40,246 nt of DNA, from positions 1 through 40,246 of the forward strand of contig JABYQR010000389.1 of NCBI GenBank assembly GCA_022592445.1, in the 5' to 3' direction. Below, piece after piece: positions 32,991 to 40,246 of the stretch. Under the pieces are notes generated by a model. That model was not told the origin of the DNA and did no database searches. It saw nothing but the letters and a program-made list of their open reading frames with translations. Position numbers and translations under genes: made by a program. Positions within the stretch are counted from its first letter, which is position 1; every line of letters starts with the position of its first letter. The stretch comes from Cytidiella melzeri (Eukaryota; Basidiomycota; Agaricomycetes; Polyporales; Irpicaceae).

Positions 32991-35826
32991 TCAAATGTAC
33001 GACATTGCTAGTGTATATTTCTGGTATCGTCCTTTGCTCTACCTACTTGGACTGATCCTCGAAATGAGAGCACAGGCACTCAAGCATGCCCACGCAGAGT
33101 TGCAAAGCAAAGCATGAATTGTTTTGCAAGGCATACAGCGCGTACAAAGCGGGTGGGGCAACACCGTACATAGGGTGTGCTTCACCCACGGGAATGTGTG
33201 AGGATGGATGGATGGGAGGAAAAGGATGCGTGCGGATGTGGATAATGACAAAGGGACCGGACGGCAAGAGGTGTAGGGGAGAACGGTGGAGGAGTGGAAG
33301 GGCAACCCGAAAACGCTTGAAGAGGACTCAGAATCGTAAACACGCTGGTCAAGGGTAGCGATAGGAATGAAGAAGACGATGTGATGAGACTTTCGTCTGT
33401 TATGTTTCCCGCTATTTTCGTAGGTTTTGCCGGATACGATGGAAGGACACTGGACGGAGGGAAGTGGAGAACATGAGAATGATATCACTTGGGATCTCAA
33501 AAAAAGCATGCAGAACACAGCGATGACGGCAAAAAGCGTCTTGGATAAGTGGATAATTAGGGCGCATAGAAGGTCTCCAGCGTAAATGAGGCATTGCTGA
33601 CAATGTTGAACGTTGAGGGCACATGGAAAAATTCGAGACAAGACTGCACCATGCGCGCGTAAACCTGCACCGACCACGAGACACCGAGTCAGCCTCTACT
33701 CGCGCACAGCTCGTTGAAGCCCCAGAATTCGGATTGCGTGACGCGAGGCGGTGGAGATGAGCAATAGATACGATGGGTGGCAGAACGATTGATAGAGTAA
33801 ATGTTTGAGATAAGTCGTCGTACAGTAGGAGAGCCCATCAGGAACGACGAGACTGAGGCTGCGCGTGAATGAACCAACGAGAAGAGGGAGAACCAGGAGA
33901 CCGACGGCGACGAGACGAGACAGCAATACAGGATTCACTGCATGCAATAAGAGAGCGAAGCAGATGTGCCTTGCGCTAGCGCGAGGGGAGCAAAATGTTC
34001 GGCAATATGAGTATACGGTGCAGCAGACCAGGAGAGGAGCGAATATCGGACAACGAGAGATGAAGCTGGTATTCAGAGGATACCTTTAGTCTAGGAGGAG
34101 CCACTGTGTGTGTTTCTGTACTGTTCGATGCAATCCAATGCGTAGGCCTTTCCTGGACCTTCGGCAGGTGCCTTGAGCAATCGTATGAAGAGTAGATGGC
34201 GGGGTGCACCACACGAGTCGAGTATGCAGCCCACCGAATAGGCGCCACGACACGAATGGGCCTAAACGGCGCAGTCTGGTACTAGTAAGTCTGGACCAAG
34301 TCATATGCTCGAATTGCAACTGAGATTGGAGTAAGATCGATAGCGAGCGGGCATTTGTCCGACAATTGGCGGATTGTAGATACTACTCACTGGGTGGGCC
34401 ATTCGCGTCCAGGTCAGTCTTCAAGGCGTCAACATTTGCATGTGCTCTCCGTCAGATGTGCGATTGCTATGCCCAACTCTGTGAGACGGGCCTTGGGATG
34501 TCATCGACTTCATGCGTCTCGGAGCGCAAAAATGCTTCTAGGCGATCATCGATTGTCTTGCGCACGATGTTGTGTGAGCTTGTCAACGGGCAAGAGATGG
34601 GCCAACGGTCGAGTCCAATTTTCAAGTTGTTCGGACAGCGAATAGGGACGTTGGAGATCATTTGTCCGTCTGAGGTATTGGTAAACACATAAGACTCAGC
34701 GTGTAGGAACGTACCGAGGCGAGAAATAATGGGTCTCAAGCCACTGTTTTGCCAGCATGCAGCCGAAAAGAATGAGCCTGAAGGCGCAAATGACTTTAAA
34801 GCGTCGCAGTCGAGAGGCAGATGGAAGTCTGAGCGTGCACCAGGGAGCATGAGTCGCCTGTGATGTTCGGCGCCCATATCTTCATCTTCATCGGTATAGC
34901 GAGACATGTCGTCTGTCTGCCAGGCGGGTGCATCCATTAAGCTTATGTTACTGTCTAGATCCTCGATAGAGTATTAGATACCGGCAGTCATCGCAGTATT
35001 TGCACTGCGGTGTAGAGAATGGCACGACGCACGTTCAACCCCCTGTCTCAACACCCTGCAGCCTCGAGTAGACTAAACGCGATGAGACTTGTTTCTCCTC
35101 TGGAAGGAAGAGATGATCCATTCCAGCCTGGTAGCGAACGCGGGTGGAAGCCCCGATGTTGGCGATGAGTTTACAGATGCTCGAAGACAGAGTGACGAGA
35201 GTAGGATGCATCTGTTGCCAATTTGCGAGTACTCTTGTTTCCGTGCTTGCTGTACAGTGGAGCGGCGAGTGGCTCATGGGTCGAAGTGCCTGTCGTGAGC
35301 TAGCACAGATTGTCAGAGGAGGAATGGCTTGTCGATGAGTTTGTTTGCGAGACTGGCGAGAGAGAAAGTGGGAATACTCGGAACAGCCGGCCGTATAGCA
35401 AGACGTGAAAAGCAAGGGAAGCTGCAAGAGGCTGAGGACGAGGGGAAACGACGGTGTAGTATGAGTACTGAACAGATGCACAGCAAAGGCGTGTCTTTTC
35501 GAGTGGACGAAAGCAGGACTGTTTGTTGCGGTGAAGATCTCTAGCTTCTGTGTGGGTAATGTGAGCTAGACGTGAATGTGAAATATTTGTCTTCCACCTG
35601 GCAGACAGTGCGGTAGTCAGTTGTTGAATGAGAACGGCGTCAAGTCACCGCTAAAGTGGTCGTCGTTTTTGGGAGAAGAGATGGTAGGAGTCTGCAGAAA
35701 GGGTACGCGTATCGAGTCGTCGAGGAGGGCCAAGTTCCAAGTTCCAGCTGCCATAGCCACGTACGACCTTCAACTCACCGTTCACATTCGTGGGAAAGAG
35801 GCTTCAAGGTCAGCTCGATAATCGTG
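32991..35826. repeat. Downstream module X2 (paralogue of X1)
   Basis: Nearly identical to 21366-24040, with an extra stretch of about 130 bp near 34950-35090 that X1 lacks. Similarity ends sharply at about 35826. Beyond the - strand frame at 34467-34937 no gene is recognised. Confidence 0.7.
34467..34937 (-). CDS. Conserved - strand reading frame of unknown function, copy X2
   Basis: This is the longest intact version of the family, 156 codons starting MDAPAWQTDDMS. An acidic run DEDEDMG is followed by HLPLDCDALKSFAPSG and VRKTIDDRLEAF. There is no signal peptide or membrane segment. It may be one exon of a longer gene. Coding status rests on its recurrence in the four modules and is uncertain. 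Confidence 0.35.
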   Translation of the reverse strand: MDAPAWQTDDMSRYTDEDEDMGAEHHRRLMLPGARSDFHLPLDCDALKSFAPSGSFFSAACWQNSGLRPIISRLGTFLHAESYVFTNTSDGQMISNVPIRCPNNLKIGLDRWPISCPLTSSHNIVRKTIDDRLEAFLRSETHEVDDIPRPVSQSWA

Positions 35827-35936
35827 GACAGCCAGCCGTAACAAAGAACGACGTGGGTGATGGAGAGGGAGAAGGTGATGAGTAGGCACAAGGAAGCGAG
35901 GAGAGAGAGAAGGAAGCGAATAAAGAGACAGGGGAT
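35827..35936. other. Purine-rich spacer right of the duplicated unit
   Basis: A GA-rich stretch (GAGGAGAGAGAGAAGGAAG) lies between the end of unit 2 and the retroposed insert. No gene. Confidence 0.5.
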
Positions 35937-35950
35937 GAGAAGGCGGTGTC
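35937..35950. repeat. 14-bp target-site duplication of the retroposed insert, left copy
   Basis: GAGAAGGCGGTGTC occurs here and again at 36940-36953. The length and the adjoining poly(T) run are typical of target-primed reverse transcription. Confidence 0.85.
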
Positions 35951-36939
35951 TTTTTTTTTTTTTTTTTTTTTTTTATTATCTAAGTTTATAAAGGTCCGTG
36001 CGTAACGTAGTTACATGTGAGACCATAATCCGAAACCATGAAACGGCTGCCAGCGCCCGTCCCGATTGTGGGTTGTTTTATACAGTCCTCGGATGAGTGG
36101 TGTGGACCGGACAGCGAGGCAGTGGTGTTCAGGCACCGCCCAAGTGTCACAACCTATACTTGGCAGAAACAGAAAGGGAGACATAGACCTCCGGCCCCAT
36201 GTTGGCCTGCGGCTGCGAGTGCCCGCTGCAACTGCTACTTTCTGACAGTTTTTTCAGGACGGTTGAATGTGGTATGTCCTAGGCCTGATGACTTAGCCCC
36301 GTCTAAGCGCGTTGTCGCTACTACGCAGAAAGAGAAAATAACCCCCCCTCCGTTGAAGAAACACAACATTCACCAACATGCCAGGTCATGGCACACAAAA
36401 GCCCTTTCACTCACTTAGGTGAAGGGATCCTTCGCCGGATGCAGGGTAGAGAACACCCCAACCCGCATCCGTGGGTTCCCCCCAAGCCAAACGTCCTGTC
36501 TGACTGGGGTTCGCCCGCCACCGCGTAGATTCCGACAGCGAGGGGTCGACCTCGCCACCGTCCTCATGATGACCATCGCGTCCCGAATTGGAATCACTGT
36601 TTGCCACAGGAAGGCGAAACTCATCCTCTCCGAAATCCAGCGCATCCGCTGGCCTTCCATTAGCAAGGTATTGCCGCTCCCTCTGCGGCCCCCACCAACT
36701 GGAGTATGGAGATTTGAACTCCAGGTCGTCTGTTAGATTTCTAAAAAACCAGTCGACGAACTTTGCTCTGTCCTCCTCCGACCTAGCATTGGCCTCAGCT
36801 TCCGCCTTGGCATGGTGATCATCCGCCGGAATATGTTTCTCCTTCGGCTTCTTCACCTTCAATATTGGGTCACGCTTCTGCTCCTCAGAAGCCTCCCCTT
36901 TGTGTATGAGCGTCCTTATAGTCCACTCATGTCCTGATC
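35951..36939 (-). mobile_element. Retroposed insert with poly(A) tail, - orientation, 989 bp
   Basis: The + strand shows 24 T at 35951-35974, meaning a 3' poly(A) tail on the - strand, preceded there by TTAGATAATAAA. The insert is bounded by a perfect 14-bp duplication. On the - strand about 177 codons are open from its very 5' end to a stop at 36409, with no Met in that frame inside the insert. Then comes about 430 bp of 3' sequence before the tail. This is the pattern of a 5'-truncated LINE or of a retrocopied gene. No reverse transcriptase motif is present, and I do not recognise the encoded sequence (FVDWFFRNLTDDLEFKSP, WWGPQRERQYLANG). The source element or gene is unknown. Confidence 0.75.
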
Positions 36940-36985
36940 GAGAAGGCGGTGTCGTCGAAGAAGAGAAGACAGCGCAGAGGCGCAT
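36407..36985 (-). CDS. Chimeric 192-codon reading frame across the retroposed insert boundary
   Basis: The ATG at 36985 and the first 15 or so codons come from the flank, including the target duplication. The rest comes from the insert. The protein is hydrophilic and charged (KAEAEANARSEEDRAKF) with no membrane segment. The frame may be a chance fusion; I have no evidence that it is expressed. It is listed because it is the only long frame here. Confidence 0.3.
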   Translation of the reverse strand: MRLCAVFSSSTTPPSRSGHEWTIRTLIHKGEASEEQKRDPILKVKKPKEKHIPADDHHAKAEAEANARSEEDRAKFVDWFFRNLTDDLEFKSPYSSWWGPQRERQYLANGRPADALDFGEDEFRLPVANSDSNSGRDGHHEDGGEVDPSLSESTRWRANPSQTGRLAWGEPTDAGWGVLYPASGEGSLHLSE

Positions 36986-38261
36986 GATTAGATCACGTGA
37001 AAGGCCGCGCGTATCCCTATAGGGTAGAAGAGTCGGGCATTGATAATTGCGAATTCTCTGCGAAGTGGTTATGCGTCGGTGGGTTATAGTATCAAAGTAT
37101 GGGTTATCTCAAAGGTTCCCCGCAGGAGAAGGTACGCCACTGGACACCAAAAAAATTAGTTGCGCTAATAGAAGGTGGGCCAGTGGCAACGGGGTAGCTG
37201 CACCAAGTAATGTTATTGGCTGGGTCACTGACTTGAGGGTAATAGTAGTTCGATTGAGTGGATTCGCCACAATGTAGCTCAACGTGTTTCTGAAAAGAAA
37301 AGAAAGAAAGAAAAAAACCGTGTTGCAGCACATGAATGAATACTGTTTACTGCTGTCTTCCGTAAGTGCATTGCACGGCTGTGTAACACATTCAGCAAAA
37401 ATCCATTTGCAGCTTCAGGGGATTCGCGTTGTGCTACGGCATATGCATGAGGTGTTGCTAGAGCAACATTGTCGAGTCAAGGTCAAACAGCCTCGAGAGA
37501 GAGCTGCATTTCCTCCTCCCCTAATCACCCTCTTCAAAACTAATCGCTCATTGGCCTCTTTCTAAGTTTTTTTGCCCCTTGCTCGAAGCAACGCTATCGA
37601 CTACGTAGCCATGCCCAAACTTCTCCACTTGTGTGCACAGGAAGGCCCGCTTTCACAGCCATATCACAGCCAAAATGTTGAGGAAACGCGAGCTGCAGAT
37701 GCATTGTCCGATACCAGTGTAAGTACACACATTCACTGTAGCAGAGAGTCGAACACTTACTCCCTGGATGCTGCTCCAGCTGCGGTCTGGCTTGTGGGAC
37801 AGCATGGGAGGTTCGTGTGTCAAACGCGGATTGCTGGGCCCGAGCGGGCTTGAAGGCCTGCCCACTCTTGGTTGGGATGAGCGACGCGAGAACGTTGAAG
37901 TACGTATTCACGATGTGCCTCATCTTCTTGTACTGATTTATTCTCAAGCTCAAGATTAGATATCTTTATTGTAGTGAGGAACAACGTACTCAACTGGCAC
38001 GGCTCCGGTCCGCGGGTCGATTTCACACTCGTGTCTTCTCTCCCTCTACTGGAAGTCAGGTCGCGGCCACTCAACTTTGCGTGCAGCACCGTTTGGACTC
38101 TCAATCACTAGAACAGTTAGAGAGTAAGTGGAGTATAGTATGGTCAACGAAGTGGGCTACCCGTACCGGTACTATGAAGCGTGTACTATACCAATGGTAG
38201 TAACACTCACTTCAATTGCATGAATTTGACATGTTAATCTTGTTGTCTTTGTTACTTGAAG
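36954..38261. other. Intergenic stretch between retroposed insert and MULE gene
   Basis: No gene can be named. On the - strand around 37820-37953 short open exon-like segments occur (ENKSVQEDEAHREYVLQRSR in one frame, MRHIVNTYFNVLASL in another). On the + strand a possible first exon with a GTAAGT donor lies at about 37611-37718. The 5' exons of the MULE transposase should also lie here, but I cannot place them. Confidence 0.3.
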
Positions 38262-40246
38262 CGTCTGCGGTTACGATACATCGGTACGAAAGAAGGGGAA
38301 CTTGAAGAAGCGAACACGTGACGAAGCTTATGGGGTAGCTGAGACGGGCCAGGCTGGAGCCAGTGAGGATCATGCTATTCGGCGAGCAGCATACATCTAC
38401 ACCGGCTGCCTCGCTCATGCCGACGTGACATATCAGATAGGGGAAGACAGTAAGATGAGTGTGGTCACGCGAGTCCTTGCCTACCTAGAGCACAACAACA
38501 AATGTCGTACAGCAGAGCTGGATAAGATCCCTGCTATCCCACTGCATGAGCACGTTGTTGAGGTTGCACTGAGGCAGTTGGGAAACGGAGCAGGGTATGC
38601 CGCTGCTACCTATATGTTGGCCCCAACAATGTCTGATAATCTGAGTTTTTCTAGGATTAATGTGATCCAATCTACCAATATCGACATGCTCACTCACCTT
38701 GCATACCGAGGTCAGAGCCCAGCCAACGCGCTCGCCACCATAAACCATCGCTACAATATATTACCTTCGGATTTCAGTCGGCTTTACCGACAACACTATC
38801 GCAAGGCCTTTAGTATTGACGTCAAGATTGCCGCAGAACATAACGTCGATAATTGGCTGAATCCTGACAGTACTCACTTCAAGCCTGACCTTCATAAATC
38901 CGTCTTCCAGTACAGCGCCCGTGCTAGTGAGGGAGAACGGTTAAAAATCTCCATCTCGACACCAGAAATGAAAGATGCCGCATGGGCGTTCTGTCATAAG
39001 AAGCAGCTTGTCCTAGATGGGACGTTTGGACTCTGCACCTCACGGCTCCTCGTTTGGATTGCCCTTGGAGTTGACGAGTCCGGACATGGCCTTCCAGTAG
39101 CAATGTTCTTGTTCTCCGCCCCATCTGGTAATTGCGCAACACACGCAGGATATGACACGAACATTCTCGCGGAGCTTCTCTCTGGATGGAAATCCTGGCT
39201 TGGCGAGCGGCATGGCGAAAGGTTTACACCGTACGCTGCAATCACAGATACGGACTTCAAAGAGCGCGGTGCCCTTCTACGTGTGTGGAGCGATCTCATC
39301 CTCTTGCTGTGTAAGTTTCACATTCGCCAATGCTGGACGAATAAACGGAAGAGTTCGCTGCCGCGTAGCGAGTCCCACTGGCGCATATATGCAAATAGCA
39401 GACTGTTAACTCTGGAAGAAGCGTACGTACAGCAGATTACTTACCAGATTCCGTGCCCAAGATGATCTCTTGTAGACTTCTGGCCACGCAGACGGCTTGC
39501 ATTTGATCAATCGAGCTCGTGAAGATTTCAGTTTCCTAGGATTGGATAGAGACGGAAAACAGTACCTCGATGGCGTAGCAAAGTATTTGGACTACTTGCT
39601 CACGACCTGGATGCCTCGGGAGCTATGGAGTAGCTGGTCCCTTCACGGGCGTAAGAAAGCGGCCGATCACTTAGGAATCCCGGTACAGGGTGTGCTTCCT
39701 ACGACTAACCACCTAGAATCGCTCAACGGCAACTTGAAGCGGAAATACGTACCTCAATGGCAGCACTCCGGCCATTGCCTACGATTTGACATGCTTCTTT
39801 ATCGTCTTGTCTCCAATATTCTTCCTCAAATCTATGCACAGCATTGTATGGTCACACAGTACAATACCTGGCAACATAAGCGGTTCGGCCATTCAGTGAT
39901 CACCGCGACATCATCGAATTCGCGTTTGCATACCTCATCTGGTGCACCTTGCCCTTGGCTTGCATGGTATCCAGCTGATGAACGACGTGATGCCGACGCA
40001 CATGCCATCTTTGCGTCGAGAAAGCTGGCGCCTGTCCCAAGTGCACGGCCCTACGAGCTGTGGGCAAAATGCGCATCAATGAGCAGCGAACATACATTCT
40101 ACTGGCTCACTATGCACCCTACCGGAGCAGCAACCTGTACTTGCCCAGACTGGCTTCAACGGAGTGGTGCCTGCAAGCATATGCGAGCATTTAGAATGCT
40201 GGTCGAGCAATGGATGGAAGGAGGCCACATCCTTCGCGGTTCCTTC
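38262..40246 (+). CDS. MULE-type transposase with SWIM zinc finger, partial
   Basis: Two exons are visible, 38262-39426 and 39476 to the window edge, about 645 residues. The frame is closed just upstream of 38262 (TGA at 38257), where an acceptor TTGAAG fits, so at least one 5' exon is missing from this call. The catalytic region shows Asp in VLDGTFGL (codon at 39016), TDTD (39247-39255), CKFHIRQCW, and Glu in TTNHLESLNGNLK (39716). These match the DDE-type core of Mutator-like transposases. The C-terminal part has a SWIM finger with CTCPDW and GACKHMRAF near 40135-40190. No stop interrupts the visible part. The 3' end lies beyond the window, so inverted repeats of the element cannot be checked. 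The intron at 39427-39475 keeps the frame. Confidence 0.88.

Noticed and set aside
36700..36740. tRNA T-arm look-alike on the - strand (TGGAGTTCAAATCTCCA)
   Set aside because: No A box, anticodon arm or matching acceptor stem lies at the required distance, and the bases fall inside the open frame of the retroposed insert.
1..40246. CRISPR arrays, rRNA or complete tRNA genes
   Set aside because: No regularly spaced short repeats, rRNA-like stretches or full cloverleaf sequences were seen on either strand; CRISPR would not be expected in a fungal nucleus.

Overview
The window looks like nuclear DNA of an agaricomycete basidiomycete. It carries introns of about 50-60 nt, NACHT-WD40 STAND (NLR-like) genes, a Plavaka-type DNA transposon, a MULE transposase with a SWIM finger, and a gene with a DUF6532-like domain. 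This combination is typical of mushroom-forming fungi. No genus can be named from the sequence.

The backbone is a tandem duplication of a unit of about 11-12 kb. Each unit holds a NACHT-WD40 gene on the + strand, a downstream stretch with an unknown conserved reading frame on the - strand, and a diverged second copy of that gene end plus downstream stretch. Unit 1 runs from about 800 to 24040 and unit 2 from about 24480 to 35826. Unit 1 is twice as long only because of two insertions. One is a 5.03-kb Ty1/copia retrotransposon (2400-7431, identical 330-bp LTRs, 5-bp target duplication, intact 1425-residue Gag-Pol) in a coding exon of the first NACHT-WD40 gene. The other is a 6.25-kb Plavaka-type transposon (14066-20313) between the two modules. 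The matching sites in unit 2 carry neither element.

Copy A of the NACHT-WD40 gene (1439-11276) is a pseudogene, with the retrotransposon insertion and four small deletions relative to copy B. Copy B (24952-29622) has intact-looking splice sites but carries one in-frame stop near its N-terminus and one -1 frameshift near its C-terminus. The two copies differ strongly in the N-terminal helical region, are about 80-85% alike over NACHT, and are nearly identical in the 3' end and in the non-coding DNA beyond it. This points to recombination or gene conversion.

The Plavaka-type element carries two divergent genes on a 183-bp spacer: a four-exon transposase (about 1021 residues) and a nine-exon gene (about 620 residues) with a C-terminal DUF6532-like domain. 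The right flank holds a 989-bp retroposed insert (35951-36939, - orientation, poly(A) tail, 14-bp target duplication). The window ends inside a MULE transposase gene that runs off the right edge. Coordinates of introns and frameshifts were read by eye from the two paralogues and from frame continuity, without RNA evidence.
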